Assembly: GCF_019645835.1 (NCBI RefSeq)
Contig: NZ_CP080998.1
Span: forward strand, 3,844,001-3,908,000
Origin: Mycolicibacterium holsaticum DSM 44478 = JCM 12374
Lineage (GTDB): Bacteria; Actinomycetota; Actinomycetes; Mycobacteriales; Mycobacteriaceae
Reading direction: 5' to 3'
Length of the DNA stretch: 64,000 nt
In this document: piece by piece, positions 27,501 to 36,471 of the stretch
How the letters are laid out: every line of letters begins with the position of its first letter
Numbering within the stretch: the first letter of the stretch is position 1
Program-made: the position numbers and the translations under genes
Notes under the pieces: generated by a model
What the model was told of the DNA's origin: nothing
The model's database searches: none
What the model saw: only the letters and a program-made list of their open reading frames with translations

Positions 27501-30500
27501 CCGGCGAAGATCTCCTGCAGCAGGATCGGCATCGACCAGCCGTCGAGCACGATGTGGTGCGTGGTGAGCAGGAACCGGTGCCGGTCGGGCGCGATGCGGA
27601 TCAGGGCGGCCCGGAGGGCGGGTTGGTCGGCGAGGTGGCAGACGGCGGCGCGCTCGTCGACGCACAGCCGCTGAACCTGCGCGTCGGCGTCGCCGTCGGG
27701 GTCCGATTCGACGTACCGCCACGGCACCGTGGGATGGGCCGGGATGATCTGCACCGGCTCGTCGAACTGTTCGCTGAACTGGGCGGCCAGATGTGGATGC
27801 CGGTCGACCACAGCCTGCACGGCATCGCGCAGCCGCTGCACGTCGAGCGGGCCGCGAAGCTCGATGTCGAGCTGCATCGCATACAGGTCGCCGGCCTGTG
27901 CGGTGCTGGCGTGATACAGCAGGCCCTGCTGCAGCGGGGTCAGCGGCAGCACGTCGGCGACCGGACCGTGGCTCTGCAGCTCGTCGATCTGCTGCTGCGT
28001 CAACCGCGCTGGCGCGATATCCGACGGTGTCAACCCGCCGCCGCCGCCGCGCACATGCGCGCAGATGCCTTCCAGCGCCTCGAACCACAACCGGCTCAGC
28101 CGGGAGATCTGCTCTGCGTCCAACGCCGAAGGCGCCCACGTCCAGTCGGCCCGCAGGCGCGGCCCGGCGTCCGTGTCGAGGGTGGCCGCGTTGAGCTCCA
28201 CGGTATGCATCAGGGCGAGCGGCAGCGCTGCGGCGACACCGGCCAGCGACAGCCCGTCCGGAGAGATCTGCCACCCGTCACCGGATGGGCCGCCAAGGCG
28301 CCCAAGGTAATTGAAAGCGATCGTGGGGTCCTGCGCGTCCAGGCCGGCATCGGGGTTCAGGTAGCGCAGCAGACCATAGGTCAACCCGTCGGGCAGCGCC
28401 CGAAGCTGTTCCTTGGCGTTCTTGACCACACCGCCCAACGCCGCGTCACCAGCGCGCACCTGGTTCCAGGGCAGCGCTGCGGTTTTCAGGGCCACCGGAT
28501 ACTTCGCGGTGAACCAGCCCACCGTGCGCGACAGATCCACCCCGGCGTCCAGACCCGCCAGGTCCTCGTGGCGGCCGTGGCCTTCCACGTCGACGGCGAC
28601 CGGCGCGCCGCCGGCGCCGACGAATTCGGCGACCGCGAGGCCGAACGCGATCAACAGAATGTCTTGTGTCCCGGCATGAAACGCCGCAGGGACCTCACCG
28701 AGCAGCATCCGGGTGGCTTCCGGATCCAACTCCGCCGAGTACCGCCCGGCGTGCACATACGTGTCGACCTCGGGCCGCGGCGCGGGCAGGGCCGGCGGCA
28801 CCGCAGCCACCTGCTCCCAGATCCGCGCCAACTGCTGCACGTCGGGGCGTCGGGCGTGCTCGGCCAGCAGTCGAGCCCACCGCGCAAACGACGTCCCCGC
28901 AGGCGGCAGCGCGACGGAGTCTCCGGCACGGAGTTGCGCCCAGGCGATGTTGAAGTCCTCCAACAGGATTCGCCAGGACACCCCGTCGACGGCCAGGTGA
29001 TGGATGATCAACGCCAACTCACCGCTGTCGGGCACCCACAACGCGCTGACCATCACCCCCTCAGCGGGGTTCAACCGCGACCGCGCCCCCACCAACGCCG
29101 CATCGCTCAGCGCATCCACCGACTGCACACACTCACCGGCGCGCACCGAACCAGCCTCTGGCACAGACAACGACCACCCGCCGGCGCCGTCGTCGCCCAC
29201 GCGCAACCGCAGCATGGCATGCCGGTCCAACACCGCCTGCAGCACCGCGGTCACATCGTCCTCGGTGGTGCCCGCGGGAGCATGCAGCAACACCGTCTGG
29301 TTGAACTCGTCGACCGGGCCGTCGGCGGCCTGCAACCACCGGATGATCGGGGTGGGCACCACCGGCCCGACGCCCTCGTCGATCACGTCGGCGACGCTGT
29401 CGGCTACCCCGACCACCCGGGCCAGCCGGGCCACCGTCTGCTCGACGAACACGTCGCGCGGGCGGCACACCAGGCCCGCGGCGCGGGCGCGCGAGGCGAC
29501 CTGCATCGACAGGATGCTGTCGCCGCCGAGGTCGAAGAAGGAGTCGTCGACGCCGACCCGGTCCAGGCCCAGGACTTGGGCGTAGATGCCGGCCAGGATC
29601 TCTTCGGTGGCGTTGGCCGGGGCGCGGTAGTGCGCACCGTCGGAGAACTCCGGGGCCGGCAGCGCGCGCTTGTCGAGCTTGCCGTTGACGGTCAACGGCA
29701 ACGCCGCCAACGCCACCACCGCCGACGGCACCATGTAGCCGGGCAACTGGTCGCCAAGCGCGACACGGGCTGCCCCAGGATCGGCGGTACCGGTGATGTA
29801 ACCCACCAGCCGCTTGTCACCGGGGCGGTCCTCACGAACGATCACGGCCGCCTGCTCGACGCCGTCGAGTGCGGCCAGCGCCGCCTGGATCTCCCCCAGC
29901 TCGATGCGATACCCGCGGATCTTGACCTGCTCATCAGCGCGGCCCAGATACTGCAGCTGCCCGTCGGAACCCCAGGCCACCAGATCCCCGGTGCGATACA
30001 TCCGCGCCCCCGCCGGCCCGAACGGACACGCCACAAACCGCGACGAGGTCAGCGCAGCGCGGCCCACATAGCCGTAACCCACACCGGCCCCGGCCACGTA
30101 CAACTCACCGACCACACCCGCTGACACCGGCCGCAACCAGGCGTCGAGCACGAAAAACGCCAGATCGGCCAGCGGCCCCCCGATCGGGCTGACCACATCG
30201 TCGACGTCACCGGCGCCGACCTCGCGGAACGACGCGTGCACCGTGGTCTCGGTGATCCCGTACATGTTGATCAACCGCGGCGCATCCGACTGGGCATCCA
30301 GCCAGCCCTTCAGCCGCGCCGGCTCCAGCGCCTCCCCACCGAACACCACCGCCTCCAGCGCGAGGTCAGATCCCAGCTCGGGAGCGAGCGCGTAGAACGC
30401 CGACGGTGTCTGGCTGAGCACACTGACCCGCTCAGCCACCAACAACGTATGGAACTCCTCGGGGGAACGCGCCACCGACTCGGGCACCACCACCACCCGG

Positions 30501-32503
30501 CCCCCGCGCAGCAACGCCCCGAAGATCTCCCACACCGAGAAGTCGAACGCCAACGAATGACTCTGCGCCCACACCAGATCCGCCGACAACGGCATGCGCG
30601 CGTCGATCGCGCTCAGCAGCCGGGTGACATTGCGATGCGGAATCGCCACACCCTTGGGTGTGCCCGTGGTGCCCGAGGTATAGATCAGATACGCCACGTC
30701 GTCGGCGCTGACCCGGGGCAACGCCGCTGCGGCCGTGGCTTCGTCCTCGATCTCACCGATCTCGACAACCACCAACCCGCGCCCGGCGAAGCGATCGACC
30801 AACTCACCGGTCGTGACCACCACCTGCGGCCCGGCATCACCGAGCACGAAATCCAACCGCGCATCAGGCACCGCCGGATCGATCGGCACATATGCCGCGC
30901 CGGTCTTGAGCACACCCAGGATCGCCACGATCGCCCCGGCCGAACGCGGAAACACCAACCCGACCCGCTGGCCGGGCGCCACACCGCGACGAATCAGCAA
31001 CCGTGCCAAGCGATCTGAAGCCTCATCCAGCTGCCGGTAGCTCAACACCCTGGTACCGCAACTCACCGCAGGCGCACCTGGATCTCGAAGTACCTGCTCG
31101 GCGAACAACTCCGGGATCGAGCTTGCCGCTGAGGCCGAAGCCGGGCCCGTCAACGCCGCGCGGTTACCCCACTCGTCCAGGAGGGGTTGTTCGTCCTGCT
31201 CGCGAACATCCATCGTCGACAGGGGGCGCGATTGGTCGGCGGTCATCGCCATCATCACGCGTTCGAACCGGTCCGCTAGGTCGCGAGCATCGCAATCGGC
31301 GAACAATTCCCCGACTCCCGATGTGCTGAGGAAAAGCTCTTCGTCGTTTCTGATGATCACCAACCCGAACTGGTCCACCAGGCCGGTATGGGTCACCGTC
31401 CCCGATCCGGCGGCACCGGCGAAATCCGCCAATCGAGTGGTCGGAATGAAATTGATGACCGCCCTGGTCGACGGCTGGCCGGCGCCCTGGAAACGCGCCT
31501 TGTTCTCAATAGCGCGGGCCGGGAACCGCTGATGTCGCAGCGCTTCTTGTATCCGCTTGTCGACATGTTCACAAAACTCGGCAACCGAGGTGTGCGGCGA
31601 AACTTTCAACACCAGCGGCACGACACCGGAAATCATTCCCGGCACCATCAACGCTTCCGGGCGTACCCGCCTGCTCACGGGAAAATCGAGAACGACCTCC
31701 GAACCGCCGATTTCTCCGTGCACGAGCAGAGCGCATGCCGCAGCGATCACCGATGCCCGGCGCACCCCCAAGGCGTGCGACAACTCGCGGGTCCTGGCAA
31801 CCACGGTGGGGTCCAGCTGGACGGGCGGCGAGGGTTCGTACTCTTTGGCCGGGCTCGCGGCGCTGGGCACCGGACCGTAGGGGGTCTGGGTCTCCAGGGG
31901 AATGTTGTTTGCCCAATAGGCTTGGTCGTCGGCGTAATCCTCGGAGCCTTCGTATTCCAATTCACAATCGATGAGGCTGCTCAGCGATCCGAATATAGGA
32001 GGCGGAATCGGTGCGCCAGTCGCCATCGCAGAATAAACCGCGGCAATTCGATGGCAGACAATGCCCATGCCAATTCCGTCGATAACTATGTGGTGGCAGC
32101 AGACGAAGAAATAGAATTGGTCGGGCCGCGTCTGAAATAATGCAAATTTGAAAAGGGGACCACTTAGCGGCATCACCGTATGTTGAATCGATGACGCCGT
32201 GCGGTACGCGTCGCGGGCCGGATCCGATGAGCTCGTGAGGTCGTAGTACGCCAGCTCGGTGTCTGGATAATCCACGAGCCGCTGGACAACTTCGCCGTCG
32301 ACCTCGAAAAACGCAGCTCGGAGCGGTTCGGCCTCGCCTACCACATGACGGACTGCCCGCTCCAGCAAATCATGCTCGATCGGGCCTTCGATCAGCCCAA
32401 GCATTCCCAGCTGCCACTTGACACCGGACCGTCCGGTTTCCTGGGCAAGCCAAATATCCAGCTGGCCTCGCGTGAGCGGAAGTGTCCCGTTATGCCTCTC
32501 CAT
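8198..32503 (-). CDS. Giant NRPS, starter C plus modules 1-6 (8101 aa)
   Basis: First subunit of a lipopeptide assembly line. Order: starter-type C (residues 1-430, HHIVIDG), A1-PCP-E, DCL C2-A2-PCP, LCL C3-A3-PCP-E, DCL C4-A4-PCP, LCL C5-A5-PCP, LCL C6-A6-PCP-E, DCL C7. Every C domain matches the stereochemistry of the residue before it: LTPLQQG-type domains follow each [14 protein letters not shown] domains follow each plain PCP. PCP serines lie near residues 991, 2490, 3545, 5040, 6095 and 7155. An N-terminal C domain means the first amino group is probably acylated. A GGAGG ribosome site lies 7 nt before the ATG, and mbtH ends 17 nt upstream. Mycobacterial GPL synthetases (Mps1/Mps2) are the nearest known relatives in context, but they build four residues; this protein alone has six A domains. 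The first ~1.3 kb is clearly less GC-rich than the rest. Segments of several modules are nearly identical. Confidence 0.96.
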   Translation of the reverse strand: MERHNGTLPLTRGQLDIWLAQETGRSGVKWQLGMLGLIEGPIEHDLLERAVRHVVGEAEPLRAAFFEVDGEVVQRLVDYPDTELAYYDLTSSSDPARDAYRTASSIQHTVMPLSGPLFKFALFQTRPDQFYFFVCCHHIVIDGIGMGIVCHRIAAVYSAMATGAPIPPPIFGSLSSLIDCELEYEGSEDYADDQAYWANNIPLETQTPYGPVPSAASPAKEYEPSPPVQLDPTVVARTRELSHALGVRRASVIAAACALLVHGEIGGSEVVLDFPVSRRVRPEALMVPGMISGVVPLVLKVSPHTSVAEFCEHVDKRIQEALRHQRFPARAIENKARFQGAGQPSTRAVINFIPTTRLADFAGAAGSGTVTHTGLVDQFGLVIIRNDEELFLSTSGVGELFADCDARDLADRFERVMMAMTADQSRPLSTMDVREQDEQPLLDEWGNRAALTGPASASAASSIPELFAEQVLRDPGAPAVSCGTRVLSYRQLDEASDRLARLLIRRGVAPGQRVGLVFPRSAGAIVAILGVLKTGAAYVPIDPAVPDARLDFVLGDAGPQVVVTTGELVDRFAGRGLVVVEIGEIEDEATAAAALPRVSADDVAYLIYTSGTTGTPKGVAIPHRNVTRLLSAIDARMPLSADLVWAQSHSLAFDFSVWEIFGALLRGGRVVVVPESVARSPEEFHTLLVAERVSVLSQTPSAFYALAPELGSDLALEAVVFGGEALEPARLKGWLDAQSDAPRLINMYGITETTVHASFREVGAGDVDDVVSPIGGPLADLAFFVLDAWLRPVSAGVVGELYVAGAGVGYGYVGRAALTSSRFVACPFGPAGARMYRTGDLVAWGSDGQLQYLGRADEQVKIRGYRIELGEIQAALAALDGVEQAAVIVREDRPGDKRLVGYITGTADPGAARVALGDQLPGYMVPSAVVALAALPLTVNGKLDKRALPAPEFSDGAHYRAPANATEEILAGIYAQVLGLDRVGVDDSFFDLGGDSILSMQVASRARAAGLVCRPRDVFVEQTVARLARVVGVADSVADVIDEGVGPVVPTPIIRWLQAADGPVDEFNQTVLLHAPAGTTEDDVTAVLQAVLDRHAMLRLRVGDDGAGGWSLSVPEAGSVRAGECVQSVDALSDAALVGARSRLNPAEGVMVSALWVPDSGELALIIHHLAVDGVSWRILLEDFNIAWAQLRAGDSVALPPAGTSFARWARLLAEHARRPDVQQLARIWEQVAAVPPALPAPRPEVDTYVHAGRYSAELDPEATRMLLGEVPAAFHAGTQDILLIAFGLAVAEFVGAGGAPVAVDVEGHGRHEDLAGLDAGVDLSRTVGWFTAKYPVALKTAALPWNQVRAGDAALGGVVKNAKEQLRALPDGLTYGLLRYLNPDAGLDAQDPTIAFNYLGRLGGPSGDGWQISPDGLSLAGVAAALPLALMHTVELNAATLDTDAGPRLRADWTWAPSALDAEQISRLSRLWFEALEGICAHVRGGGGGLTPSDIAPARLTQQQIDELQSHGPVADVLPLTPLQQGLLYHASTAQAGDLYAMQLDIELRGPLDVQRLRDAVQAVVDRHPHLAAQFSEQFDEPVQIIPAHPTVPWRYVESDPDGDADAQVQRLCVDERAAVCHLADQPALRAALIRIAPDRHRFLLTTHHIVLDGWSMPILLQEIFAGFSRQRLPAAAPYRSFITWLADRDLDAARAAWREVLAGFETPTLVGPPDKVGAGPRGIESFQVSEDITQALGELARSCHTTVNIVLQTAFARLLCSLTGQHDIAFGTTVSGRPTDVLGAESMVGLLINTVPVRATFTPNTTTEDLLRDLQSGHNDTLEHQHLALNEIHHISGHDRLFDTLFVFENYPIDTAAPLGADGLQAANFNFRETNHYPLAVQAMPGRELSLRVEYDTEVFDAQSIDALVERFKRVLVAMAADPKQRLSAVDLLDEAEYARLDTWGKRDALTGPASAVEPVPALFAAQVARTPDAVAVTFDGRSMTYAELDDAANRLAHLLSRRGAGPGEVVALLLPRSADAIVAILAVLKTGAAYLPIDPALPVARIGFMLADATPIAAVTKAELAGRFDDFDVTVIDVGDLEAASVDIAPGATLPGPTADDIAYIIYTSGTTGVPKGVAIPHRNVPGLFGVLGGHVSSGPGRVWTQWHSYSFDVSVWEIFGALLHGARLLVVSEQVAASPEDFHALLVAEGVDVLSQTPSAVGMLSPQGLESAALVVAGEACSAELVDRWAAPGRVMINAYGPTEATVYASISAPLTAQSPDSVVPIGAPVTGAALFVLDAWLRPVPPGAVGELYVAGRGVAVGYVGRAGLTSSRFVACPFGEPGARMYRTGDLVRWGADGQVQYLGRADEQVKIRGYRIELGEIQAALAALDGVEQAVVIAREARPGDKHLVGYITGTADPAKARAALAERLPGYMVPAAVMVIDAVPLTVNGKLDARALPAPDYDSDSYRAPANPVEEILAGIFAHVLALERVGVDDSFFDLGGDSLSAMRLVAAVNKTLDAGIAVRALFDAPTVAQLAPRIGGAEAQLEPLVAGERPATVPLSFAQSRLWFLDQLQGPSPVYNMTTAFQISGALNVDALGAALTDVVARHESLRTLFTAPDGVPQQVVIDAERAELGWEVIDATGWTSSRLREAIDAASRYAFNLAAEIPLRAKLFRLSDEEHVLAAVVHHIAADGWSLTPLVADLGVAYGDRCAGQAPGWAPLAVQYVDYTLWQRAQFGDLDDDTSRIATQLAYWEDALAGMPERIALPTDRPYPLVADQRGAKVTVDWPAELQQQIARVAREHNATNFMVLQAALGVLLSKLSGNSDVAVGFPIAGRRDPALDELIGFFVNTLVLRVDLTGDPTVSEVLDQVRARSLAAYEHQDVPFEVLVERLNPTRSLTHHPLVQVALAWQNVAGSEINDPAAEFTLADLQVTPMPVDTHTARMDLNFSLAERHTQDGEPAGITGTVEFRTDVFDADTIDTLIARLQRVLAAMTSDPTARLSSVTVLDEDEHARLAAIGNLATLTRPASTAVSMPALFAEHVARTPDAVAVTCGARSWTYRELDAAANRLAHKLVGHGAGPGQCVALLFNRSAEAIVTMLAVLKTGAAYLPIDAAVPAERVEFMITDAAPIAAVTTTELAGRLAGLGLTIIDVGDVEPSAADADSGRALAGPTPDDIAYLIYTSGTTGVPKGVAITHHNVTQLLESLDVALPPAGVWPQCHSLAFDVSVWEVFGPLLRGGRVVVVPEDVAGSPEDFHALLVREEVTVLTQTPSAVRVLPRAGLESAVLVVVGEACPPEVVDQWAPGRVMINAYGPTETTMCVAISAPLTPGLGVPIGSPVPKAALFVLDEWLRPVPEGVIGELYVAGDGVGAGYLGRAGLTASRFVACPFGGPQAPGKRMYRTGDLVCWRPDGQLQYLGRADEQVKIRGYRIELGEIQAALAALDGVEQAAVIAREDRPGDKRLVGYITGTADPTALRAQLGERLPGYMVPTAVVVLDALPLTVNGKLDTRALPAPDYGDGDRYRAPTDAVEEVLAGIYAQVLGLDRVGVDDSFFDLGGDSILSMQVVARARAAGLVCRPRDVFVEQTVARLARVAGASHMGGPIDNGIGPVVPTPIIRWLQAADGPVDEFNQTVLLQAPAGTTEDDVTAVLQAVLDRHAMLRLRVGDDGAGGWSLSVPEADSVRAGECVQSVDALSDAALVGARSRLNPAEGVMVSALWVPDSGELALIIHHLAVDGVSWRILLDDLNTLWSQHRSGRQMALPPAGTSFARWARLLAEHARRPDVQQLARIWEQVAAVPPALPAPRPEVDTYVNAGRYSAELDPEATRMLLDDVPAAFHAGTQDILLIAFGLAVTEFLATTSPTGAPVAVDVEGHGRHEDLAGLDAGVDLSRTVGWFTAKYPVALKTAALPWNQVRAGDAALGGVVKNAKEQLRALPDGLTYGLLRYLNPDAGLNAQDPRIGFNYLGRLGGPTGAGSGDQWRISQGGFARTGASGAIPMPLVHTLELNSATVDTDAGPRLRADWTWAPSALDAEQISRLSRLWFEALAGICAHVRGGGGGLTPSDIAPARLTQQQIDELQSHGPVADVLPLTPVQQGLLFHANTAQASDDLYAGQLHISLNGPLDADRLRDAVHTVLTRHPNLVARFTRQFDEPVQIIPAAPTLQWRFVDLGENSEEEIETLCAAERAAVCDLIDQPTFRVALIRTAPDRHRFVMTNHHIVLDGWSLPILMQEIFASYHGQRLPTAPPYRSFVSWLADRDLDAAHAAWRDALAGFETPTLLGPPDQSGLGPRDAETFSVSEQTTRALGELARTHHTTMNIVLQSAYARLLCWLTGQHDVAFGTVDSGRPTDVLGSESMVGLLINTVPVRATFTPTTTTAELLNQLQRAHADTLEHQHLALSEIHRLTGQDQLFDTLFVYENYPIDTTAPFGADGLTIDEFDFRESTHYPLTVQAEPGDELGFRIEYDTDVFDAETVRALAKRLEAVLVAMIADPQRPLSAVDLLDEAEHARLDAWGNRSVLTRLPEPTSVPQVFTAQVARTPEAVAVRFEGTSMTYRQLDEAANRLARHLLSRGVGPGERVAILFPRSADAIVAILAVLKTGAAYLPLDPALPDARIEFMLTDAAPIAAVTTAALAQRFDGYDLLVLDVADPEVAASPSTALPLPSPDEVAHIIYTSGTTGVPKGVAVKQRNVTQLFDSLRIGVPLEPGQVWTQFHSYAFDFSVWEIWGALLYGGRLVVVPELVSRSPEEFHRLLVSEQVTVLTQTPSAAGMLSVDGLDAAALVIGAEPCPPELVDRWAPDRVMVNVYGPTETTMWLCASAPLEAGSGSPPIGSPTAWAAFFVLDAWLRPVPAGVVGELYLAGAGVGVGYWRRPGLTASRFMACPFGEPGTRMYRTGDLVRWRPDGQLDYLGRADEQVKIRGYRIELGEIQSALAALDGVEHAAVIAREDKPGDKRLVGYLTGTADPAKARAALAERLPGYMVPAAVMVIDALPVTVNGKLDTRALPAPDYHDVGHYRAPANPTEEILAGIFARVLGVDRVGVDDSFFDLGGDSLSTMRLVGAINASLDTDLPVRTVFEAPTVAQLAPRIGEGAGRLAPLTAAERPEIIPLSFAQNRLWFVDQLQGPSAVYNMPVGLRLRGRLDADALGSALADVIGRHESLRTLFDAPDGTPRQVVAPADRAQFGWEVVDATGWSARQLDVAIDTVVRYTFDLASEIPMRATLYRLSDDEHVLVAVVHHIAADGWSLTPLIRDLGVAYASRCDGRAPDWAPLAAQYVDYTLWQRTQLGDLDDRESPIAAQLTYWEEALAGMPERLALPTDRPYPPVADLRGASVTVDWPTELQQRVRAVAGEHSSTSFMVMQAALAVLLSKLSASSDVAIGFPIAGRRDPALDELVGFFVNNLVLRVDLAGDPTVAEVLEQVRRRSLAAYEHQDVPFEVLVERLNPSRSLTHHPLVQVALAWQNFPGKDDDLTEGLNLGDLEVSPLSVDTQTARMDLTFSLGERWTQTGEPAGIAGAVEFRADVFDADTVEGLIERWRRVLAAMTADPDRRLSSIDLLDEAEHARLDEWGNRAVLTAPEPPAFSIPALFAEHVARIPDAEALTFEGRGMTYRELDEAANRLAQLLAARGVGSGQCVALLLERSADAVVAMLAVLKTGAAYLPIDPALPDARIEFMLTDATPTAAVTSSGLADRSHAWGLPVIDVDDARDPALTDQPSAAPPLPEPDDIAYIIYTSGTTGVPKGVAITHHNVTQLLQSLYAETPGQVWAQWHSYTFDASVEEIWAALLHGGRLVVIPESVARSPEEGHAVLVAEQVSLLSQTPSAVAMLSPEGLGSTALLVAGEPCPAEVVDRWAPGRVMVNGYGPTETTICASRSAPLTAGSDVVPIGSPTPGTALFVLDEWLRPVPEGVVGELYVAGRGVGVGYIARSGLTASRFVACPFGGPGARMYRTGDLVRWGADGQLRYVGRADQQIKLRGYRIELGEVQAALAGLDGVEQAAVIAREDRPGDLRLVGYVTGTADPAKMRKQLAERLPAYMVPAAVVTLPTLPLTPNGKLDTRALPAPEYSDADHYRAPATLTEEILASIYAQVLGVERVGVDDSFFDLGGDSLSAMRLVAAVNKALDAGLQVRALFEAPTVARLAPRIGGTEAQLEPLVAGERPATVPLSFAQSRLWFLDQLQGPSPVYNMATALRISGALDVDALGAALADVVARHETLRTLFPAVAGIPRQLVVPADQARFGWDVVDATGWTPGQLQAAIGDAARYTFNLATEIPLRAKLFRLSDEEHVLAAVVHHIAADGWSLTPLVADLGVAYGDRCAGQAPGWAPLAVQYVDYTLWQRAQFGDLDDDTSRIATQLAYWQDALAGMPERIALPTDRPYPPVADQRGATMTLDWPAELHQQIARVAREHNATNFMVLQAALGALLSKLSGNSDVAVGFPIAGRRDPALDELIGFFVNTLVLRVDLADDPTVAELLAQVRARSLAAYEHQDVPFEVLVERLNPTRSLTHHPLVQVALAWQNVPNSGSGLALGDLEVTQMPADTHTARMDLSFSLAERHTQDGEPAGITGTVEFRTDVFDADTIDTLIARFERVLAAMITDSDQRLSAIDLLDDDEHRRLDQVGNRAALTAPAPPAMSVPVLFAEHVARTPDAVAITCGARSWTYRELDAAANRLAHKLIGYGAGPGQCVALLFNRSGEAVVAMLAALKAGAAYLAIDPAVPAARIDFMLADAAPIVAVTTADLADRLAGRHLPAVDIADIEAAADTPPSAALPDPDPADIAYLIYTSGTTGVPKGVGVTHHNLTHLARSSSEHLPQDQVWTQCHSYAFDFSVWEIWAALLGGSRLVVVPEAVATSPDDFHALLVRERVNVLTQTPSAVSALSPEGLESVALLLGGEACPGEVVDRWAPGRVMINAYGPTEITVYASMSAPLTAGSGAAPIGAPVSTAALFVLDEWLRPVPAGVVGELYVAGDGVACGYLGRSGLTASRFVACPFGGPGTRMYRTGDLVSWRPDGQLQYLGRADDQVKIRGYRIELGEVQSALAGLDGVQQAVVITREDHPGTKRLVGYVTEAAPGAVDPAAARSALADRLPPYMVPAAVVVLDVLPLTVNGKLDTRALPAPEYTDVGRFRAPANAIEEILAGIYAEVLGLERVGVDDSFFDLGGDSILSMQVVARARASGVNCRPRDIFVEQTVARLAQVVGVSGGEAGPIDEGVGPVVATPIMRWLREVQASGGSIGEFNQTVVVQAPAGVTDADVPVLVQALLDRHAMLRLRVQSTADAGEWSLQVPEKGSVQAPVQSVDALTDEALVAARSRLNPADGVMVSALWARSTGQLALIVHHLAIDAVSWRILLEDLNIAWAQHHNGEDVALPAPGTSFARWAALLEDHAHDPTVVSDADGWRQVLATPSPLPAVQPELDTYATAGHLTASLDAETTRALLGEVPAAFRAGVQDILLIAYGLALTQMLDTTASVAIDVEGHGRQEESVDIAANVDLSRTVGWFTTKYPVALKTGGLSWAQVVAGHQALGSLIKDAKEQLRALPDGLTYGLLRYLNPGVGLSGAEPTIGFNYLGRMGAAGADLAAELWQVSQDGAELSAAAAAIPMPLGHTVELNASTVETDSGPQLYATWTWAPSALDETQVGRLSQLWFDALTGICAHVRGGGGGLTPSDVAPARLSQDEIDELSEQHRIADVLPLTPLQQGLLFHANATSGQDSDDVYAMQLDITVTGPLDPERLRSAVQSVVNRHPNLAARFNQQFEEPVQIIPADPSVPWQYLEIATGNSEFADADAQLQQLCAAERAAVCDLVQQSAFRAALIRTAGNEHRFVMTYHHIVLDGWSLPILLQEIFASYYGQHLPAAGSYRRFVTWLAERDVEAAHAAWREVLAGFETPTLVAPSRTKPGRRATETFAVPAETTQAINELARSCHTTVNTVLQAAWAQLLTWLTGQHDVAFGVAVSGRSAEVSGAESMVGLLINTVPVRTTITPDTTIADLLEDLQRCHMNTLDHQHLALNEIHRAAGHDQLFDTLFVFQNYPVDTAAMHTTNGLAVTEVNGREYNHYPLTLQAMPGEELVLRVEFDTDVFDANRVHKIMRRFQRVLAAMAGDSAQKS
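9520..14079 (-). other. NRPS module 6: LCL C-A-PCP-E
   Basis: Boundaries approximate. LCL-type C nearly identical in DNA to that of module 3. The A6 pocket reads D-F-W-T-L-G-A-V-Y, residue not assigned. The E domain has [10 protein letters not shown], so the usual HHxxxDG carries Ala in place of Gly; whether this matters is unknown. Its product is handed to the DCL C7 domain at the C terminus of the same protein. Confidence 0.78.
14080..17244 (-). other. NRPS module 5: LCL C-A-PCP, possible basic residue
   Basis: Boundaries approximate. LCL-type C. The A5 core motif is FDASVEEI, with Glu at pocket position 239 where the other seven A domains have Trp. The whole pocket reads D-A-E-S-L-A-G-I-C. 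As remembered, the bacitracin BacB lysine code is DAESIGSVCK, which shares D-A-E-S and C, so a basic residue is possible. No E domain. Confidence 0.75.
17245..20349 (-). other. NRPS module 4: DCL C-A-PCP
   Basis: Boundaries approximate. DCL-type C ([20 protein letters not shown]). The A4 pocket reads D-F-W-T-V-G-V-M-W; the core sequence has GAEPC where its sister domains have GGEAL, AGEAC or similar. Residue not assigned; no E domain. Confidence 0.78.
20350..24909 (-). other. NRPS module 3: LCL C-A-PCP-E
   Basis: Boundaries approximate. LCL-type C ([18 protein letters not shown]). The A3 pocket reads D-V-W-T-V-V-A-M-C, hydrophobic, residue not assigned. The PCP-E part is nearly the same DNA as in module 1. 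A D residue is expected. Confidence 0.8.
24910..28029 (-). other. NRPS module 2: DCL C-A-PCP
   Basis: Boundaries approximate. C domain of the type that follows an epimerase ([22 protein letters not shown]). The A2 pocket reads D-V-W-S-V-A-A-V-Y. It resembles the GrsA phenylalanine code DAWTIAAVCK at some positions but not enough to name the residue. No E domain, so an L residue is expected. Confidence 0.8.
28030..32503 (-). other. NRPS module 1: starter C-A-PCP-E
   Basis: Boundaries approximate. The starter C domain carries HHIVIDG and no PCP precedes it, the usual layout for fatty-acyl initiation. The A1 pocket reads D-F-W-S-V-G-M-V-H (Lys517 assumed from the NGKLD motif), close to threonine. 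The E domain ([20 protein letters not shown]) predicts a D-configured first residue, for example D-allo-Thr. Confidence 0.85.
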
Positions 32504-32510
32504 CGGACTG

Positions 32511-32515
32511 CCTCC
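32511..32515 (-). promoter_or_regulatory. Ribosome binding site of the large NRPS gene
   Basis: GGAGG on the minus strand, 7 nt before the ATG at 32503 and inside the 17-nt gap behind mbtH. It fixes the start of the 8101-aa protein. Confidence 0.8.
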
Positions 32516-32520
32516 GCCGT

Positions 32521-32778
32521 TTACTTATCAATAGTCCTGCCCTGTGCCAACCTCTCACGCAGACTCTTCGGTCGAATATCGGGCCAGTTTTGCTCTATGT
32601 AGTCCAGACATGAGGCGCGGTCCGCTTCGCCGTAGACGACCCGCCACCCGGCTGGAACGTCGGCGAACGCCGGCCACAGGCTATGTTGCTCCTCATCGTT
32701 GACCAACACAAGAAAGCTGCCCTTGTCGTCGTCGAAAGGATTGATGCTCAACAGTTCTCCAGGCCATCTAGTCGACAT
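32521..32778 (-). CDS. mbtH: MbtH-like NRPS chaperone (85 aa)
   Basis: Small protein that binds A domains and supports their solubility or activity. Family signature residues are visible: [20 protein letters not shown], then SLWPAF and GWRVVY, then the run around [16 protein letters not shown]. At 85 aa it is slightly longer than the usual 60-75. The open frame extends upstream to 32946, but nothing before this ATG looks like the family, so the ATG at 32778 was chosen. No good ribosome site precedes that ATG; instead the palindrome GAACATGTTC lies there. It is the first gene of the mbtH-NRPS-NRPS operon, with 17 nt to the next gene. Confidence 0.95.
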   Translation of the reverse strand: MSTRWPGELLSINPFDDDKGSFLVLVNDEEQHSLWPAFADVPAGWRVVYGEADRASCLDYIEQNWPDIRPKSLRERLAQGRTIDK

Positions 32779-32783
32779 AAGTG

Positions 32784-32793
32784 GAACATGTTC
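32784..32793. promoter_or_regulatory. 10-bp palindrome at the mbtH start
   Basis: GAACATGTTC is a perfect palindrome ending 5 nt before the mbtH ATG, where a ribosome site would be expected. It could be an operator or an mRNA structure. Function not shown. Confidence 0.35.
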
Positions 32794-32929
32794 TAAACCT
32801 AACGGAGGGCAACGTACTCGGTTCGTGGTTTCAGGAAAATTCCAGATGTTAACTACGTCGCATTTCAGTAACGAGGCGCGCCGCCCGGGATTGCCGTACT
32901 CAGACCGACAATGCCCTAAATCGAGAAGG

Positions 32930-32953
32930 TTCACGAAGGTCTTCACGAAGGTC
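32930..32953. repeat. Perfect 12-bp tandem repeat upstream of mbtH
   Basis: TTCACGAAGGTC occurs twice head to tail about 150 bp before the mbtH start, in sequence less GC-rich than the surrounding genes. A regulator site is possible; nothing else supports it. Confidence 0.5.
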
Positions 32954-33362
32954 GTGGTAGGTGCCGCTTGAACGGCTCACTGCGGCTGCGGTCGGCCGTC
33001 GTTCATCCGCGATTTTGGTGACATCGTGCGCTTTTGCTATTGCATGCCGCGCGGTATGGGCGGGGGCGGTCATAGGCTTCTGTGTCCTCGAACGTTCATT
33101 CGTCGGGTGGCCAAGTGCGGCCCGGCCTTCCGGAAGGCACTGGTTCAGTCCTCAGAACAGCCGTAAACCCTTCGCGATTGGTGGGGCGCTCAGACGTGAC
33201 TTTCGGCTCGAAAGGTTATCAGCAAGCCGAACACCCCGGATATCCGGGCGGTCCACACCGCGAAACAACCCGGACGTCTGCCGGCGTGGCGCTCACCAGA
33301 GCCCGACCCAAGCCCGGCGGCGTCCCATCAGCAGCCTGGACTAGAGTTTGACGCCAGTGATG

Positions 33363-33551
33363 TCAACCAGCCTCGATCGACCGCCGCAGCAGCAGCTCAG
33401 CGTCAGCCAAATCGGCTGCGGTACCACTTATTTCGTTTATTTCGTCGATTATCGCCGCAACGCTGACCGGGACGACGGCGTGACCTTTCAACCGCGCCGA
33501 GCTGTCCTGGACAATATGGCCGACCACCGAGGCATGTACGTTCAGTTCCAT
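33363..33551 (-). CDS. Doubtful small hypothetical protein (62 aa)
   Basis: The translation from MELNVHASVVGHIVQD to the end is rich in Ala, Val, Ile and Leu with a helical tail (IIDEINEISGT...ELLLRRS), so it looks more protein-like than the other short ORFs of this gap. There is no clear ribosome site, and I recognise no family. It lies in the regulatory gap between mbtH and the P450, so it may be chance. Confidence 0.3.
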   Translation of the reverse strand: MELNVHASVVGHIVQDSSARLKGHAVVPVSVAAIIDEINEISGTAADLADAELLLRRSIEAG

Positions 33552-33694
33552 ACTCGTTATGTTGGAAATCACCGCAGCCTCCTGTTCAGCACCAGTGGAT
33601 CCGGCTCGCAGGAAGTACCGGCAGGTCCGCATCAGTTGCAGCTAGAGGCCGTCGGTGGGTTGGCTGTCACACCGTCTAGTAGCTAGGACCGCAG

Positions 33695-35113
33695 ATGAGC
33701 GAAACCGTGCAAACAGGCCTACCACCAGGCCCTCGGCTTCCCATGCTGGCGCAGTCGGTGATGATGTTGCGCCACGGGTTGGACTATCTAACCGCATGTC
33801 AACGGCGCTACGGCGACATATTCACGCTGCGCCATCCGATGGTGGGCACGGTCGTTTACGTTGTGGATCCTGAGGCCATCAAGACGGTGTTCGTCGGTGA
33901 TCCCCGCGTGTTTCACGGCGGTGAAGGCCACCAGATCTTGCGGGGGGTGCTCGGCGACAGCTCGTTGTTCGTCATCGACGAAGACGAACACCGCGACCGG
34001 CGTCGCCTCATGATGCCGGCGTTTCTCCGCGACGCTGTTGCGCACCAGGCAGGCCCAATGGTCGAGATCGCCGCGGCAAACATCGCCACCTGGCCGGTGG
34101 GCAACAGTTTTCCTGCGGCGGAAAAGACAGCCGAGATCGCGCTGGAAGTGATCCTGCGGACTGTCGTCGGCGCCACGGAGCCGACGCGGCTGGCCGCACT
34201 CCGCGAGGTGGTGCCGCGGCTGCTCTATCTGACCCCGTGGGAGACGTTGGCCGTTGCGAAGCCGAACCTGCAGCGCTTGCGGCCGTGGCGAGCGCTGCGC
34301 CGGCGGTTCGCCGAGGTCGACGCGCTGCTCTACGCCGAGATCGCCGATCGGCGCGCCGATCCGGACCTGGCCAAACGCACCGATTCGCTGGCCGTGCTGG
34401 TCCGCGCCGCCGACGACGACGGCCGCACTATGGACGACCGCGAACTGCGCGACCAGCTACTCACGCTGATCCTGGCCGGGCACGAGACCACCGCGACGTC
34501 GCTGGCCTGGGCGCTGGAGCGGCTCACCCGACACCCTGCCACGCTGGCCAAGGCCGTGCAGGCCGCGGATGCCAGCGCCGCCGGCGATCCGGCCGGTGAC
34601 GAGTACCTCGACGCGGTGGTGCGGGAGACATTGCGGATCCGTCCGGTGATCTTCAGCTCCGGACGCGTCCTGACCGAACCGACCGAGGTCGGCGGCTACC
34701 TCCTGCCTGCCGGCGTCGCGGTGGACGTGTCGATCGGGCTCGCGCACGCCAACGCTGAGGTGTACCCGGATCCGGAAAAGTTCGACCCGGACCGAATGGT
34801 CGGCTCATCGTTCACTCCGACCACCTACCTGCCGTTCGGCGGCGGCAGCCGCCGCTGCCTCGGCGCCACTTTCGCGATGGTCGAGACGCACGTGGTGCTC
34901 CGCGAGATCCTGCGCCGGGTCGAGTTGTGCACCACCACGGAGCCCGACGAGAAGCAGAAGCTGAAGCACGTCACGTTCGTGCCGCACCGTGGCGCGCGCA
35001 TCACCGTCCGCGGGTTAAGGGATGTCGCGTCGGACCCGCAGGGTGCGTCGGCATCGCGGTGCCCGGTCGACACCGCGGACACCACGTCGCCGAGCGACTC
35101 GCGGCGGCAGTAG
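33695..35113 (+). CDS. Cytochrome P450 (472 aa)
   Basis: Haem monooxygenase, cytosolic. Visible signatures: the I-helix oxygen-binding motif AGHETT near residue 262, the ExxR pair as ETLR near 311, and the haem loop FGGGSRRCLG with the cysteine near 388. The length is somewhat above the bacterial average of about 400 because of a polar tail after residue 445. An AGGA ribosome site precedes the ATG. It reads away from the NRPS operon and towards the glycosyltransferases. Oxidation of the fatty acyl chain or of a peptide side chain (creating a hydroxyl for glycosylation) is a reasonable inference, but the substrate cannot be read from the sequence. Redox partners are not in the window. Confidence 0.95.
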   Translation: MSETVQTGLPPGPRLPMLAQSVMMLRHGLDYLTACQRRYGDIFTLRHPMVGTVVYVVDPEAIKTVFVGDPRVFHGGEGHQILRGVLGDSSLFVIDEDEHRDRRRLMMPAFLRDAVAHQAGPMVEIAAANIATWPVGNSFPAAEKTAEIALEVILRTVVGATEPTRLAALREVVPRLLYLTPWETLAVAKPNLQRLRPWRALRRRFAEVDALLYAEIADRRADPDLAKRTDSLAVLVRAADDDGRTMDDRELRDQLLTLILAGHETTATSLAWALERLTRHPATLAKAVQAADASAAGDPAGDEYLDAVVRETLRIRPVIFSSGRVLTEPTEVGGYLLPAGVAVDVSIGLAHANAEVYPDPEKFDPDRMVGSSFTPTTYLPFGGGSRRCLGATFAMVETHVVLREILRRVELCTTTEPDEKQKLKHVTFVPHRGARITVRGLRDVASDPQGASASRCPVDTADTTSPSDSRRQ

Positions 35114-35175
35114 CACGGGTCCCACGCGAACGGAAACGGTTTGTCCGCCGACGCCAGCGGACCGCTACGCGGCGC

Positions 35176-36444
35176 TCAGCGCCGCTGACCTCGCTCGGCG
35201 AGCTTCTCCACGAGATCGGCGACGGTGGCGACGCTTTCGGCAGGCTTGGTCATTCGAGCGGCCACCTCGCGGGCCCGGGCCGCGTACTGAGGCTCGAGAA
35301 TCGTGCGCAGGTCAGAGATCAGCGTTTTCTCGTTCGTCCCCGAAAAGCGGCGGGCGGTACCGACTTTGAGCCGCTTGATGCGCGTTCCCCATAGCGTCTG
35401 GTCAAGGTCGGTCGAAAGGATCAACGCGGGCACCCCGGCGCGCAGCCCCGCGGCAGTCGTGCCGGTGCCACCGTGGTGTACGACCGCGCGGCAGGCGGGA
35501 AACGCCGCCGCGTAGTTCATCGCGGTCACCACCTTGACGTGTTCGCCGCCGGGCGCCTGGCTGAACTCAGTTCCGGCCGAACACACCAACGCCCGTTCGC
35601 CCAACTGAGCGCAGGCCGCGCTGATCATCGCGAGCGTCTCGGTGCCGGAATCGACCGACAAGCTGCCGAAGCCGAAGAAGATCGGCGGTGTGCCCGCCGC
35701 GATCCACGATGCGACCTCGTCATCGGCGTCGGTGGGCAGATCCAGAGTCAGGGCGCCGACGAACGGACGCTGATCCGCCCACTCCGCCCATTCGCGCGCC
35801 AGCCCGGAAAAGCAAACCTCGTCGTAGGCCTGGATTTCCAGGCAGCCGCGTTCGGTGAGCCGCCACGGCGACGGTGCGGTGGCCTTCGGAAGGGCCAGTT
35901 CACCGCGCTGTACACCTTCGACCTTCTTCGCCTTGCGCCACGCCAACCACTCGCCGGCCTTCATGGCCAGACGACCCAGCGGCGCAGGCAGAAATGGCAC
36001 GAACTTTCCGTTGGCCCGCAACGGAAACATATGCAGGGTGGCCAACGGGATGTCGTAGTACTCGGCGACGTTGCCCGCGGCGTCCTCGAAGTTCACCCCG
36101 GTGAACAGCAGGTCGGCGTCCTCGGCAAGCGACGTCAGCGTCGCGATGATGTCCTTCCAGCACTGCAGGAAGGGCTCCACCACTTCGCGCCGATGTTCGA
36201 CCAGTTCTCGCACTTTCCAGAACCGGCGGAAGAAATGGGTCCAGAAGACGCGGTGCGCGTCGAGCACGGCCTGAAGATCTGGTCCGTACGCGACCGCGCT
36301 CGGGCCTGCGGCCTCCGCAAAGCCGATCAGGTCGGGCGGCACAGCCATCTGCACCTCATGCCCGCGGCGTAACAACTCGCGGCCAACGGCAACCAACGGT
36401 TCGATGTCACCGCGGCTTCCGTAGCTTGCCAGCACAAATTTCAT
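35176..36444 (-). CDS. GPL-type glycosyltransferase 1 (422 aa)
   Basis: Inverting GT-B enzyme of the family containing the GPL Gtf enzymes and Rv1524/Rv1526c. The N terminus MKFVLASYGSRGDIEPLVAVG and the donor-site motif HHGGTGTTAAGLRAGVP are typical. The frame is open to a GTG at 36471, but the ATG at 36444 matches the paralogue's first residues and was chosen. It lies 27 nt behind glycosyltransferase 2 and is clearly its paralogue. Such enzymes move 6-deoxyhexoses from a nucleotide donor to a threonine or alaninol hydroxyl in GPLs. Here the acceptor is inferred to be a hydroxy residue of the NRPS product. Confidence 0.93.
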   Translation of the reverse strand: MKFVLASYGSRGDIEPLVAVGRELLRRGHEVQMAVPPDLIGFAEAAGPSAVAYGPDLQAVLDAHRVFWTHFFRRFWKVRELVEHRREVVEPFLQCWKDIIATLTSLAEDADLLFTGVNFEDAAGNVAEYYDIPLATLHMFPLRANGKFVPFLPAPLGRLAMKAGEWLAWRKAKKVEGVQRGELALPKATAPSPWRLTERGCLEIQAYDEVCFSGLAREWAEWADQRPFVGALTLDLPTDADDEVASWIAAGTPPIFFGFGSLSVDSGTETLAMISAACAQLGERALVCSAGTEFSQAPGGEHVKVVTAMNYAAAFPACRAVVHHGGTGTTAAGLRAGVPALILSTDLDQTLWGTRIKRLKVGTARRFSGTNEKTLISDLRTILEPQYAARAREVAARMTKPAESVATVADLVEKLAERGQRR

Positions 36445-36471
36445 CGCAGAACCTGGCGGCCGCCTGCGCAC

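Larger units (their letters stand above)
32779..33694. other. Divergent intergenic region between mbtH and the P450
   Basis: About 0.9 kb that should hold the promoters of the NRPS operon (minus) and of the P450 (plus). It contains the palindrome and tandem repeat listed separately and one doubtful short ORF (33363-33551). The longer plus-strand ORFs here have arginine/proline/serine-rich translations without a recognisable domain and were not called. Confidence 0.6.

Noticed and set aside
20390-28130. Calling the NRPS pair Mps1/Mps2 of the classical GPL pathway
   Set aside because: Module number, pocket residues and the missing reductase domain do not fit the four-residue GPL core, although the genomic setting is GPL-like.
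12-32503. Large internal repeats as insertion sequences or a CRISPR-like array
   Set aside because: The repeats are homologous NRPS domains in frame, spaced at module length, with no terminal inverted repeats, target duplications or transposase.
32779-32946. N-terminal extension of MbtH to a start at 32946
   Set aside because: The extra 56 residues show no family similarity and include the tandem repeat and palindrome; MbtH proteins begin close to the conserved NPFDD motif.
36445-36471. GTG start at 36471 for glycosyltransferase 1
   Set aside because: The nine extra residues (MRRRPPGSA) are not matched in the paralogue, whose start aligns with the ATG at 36444.
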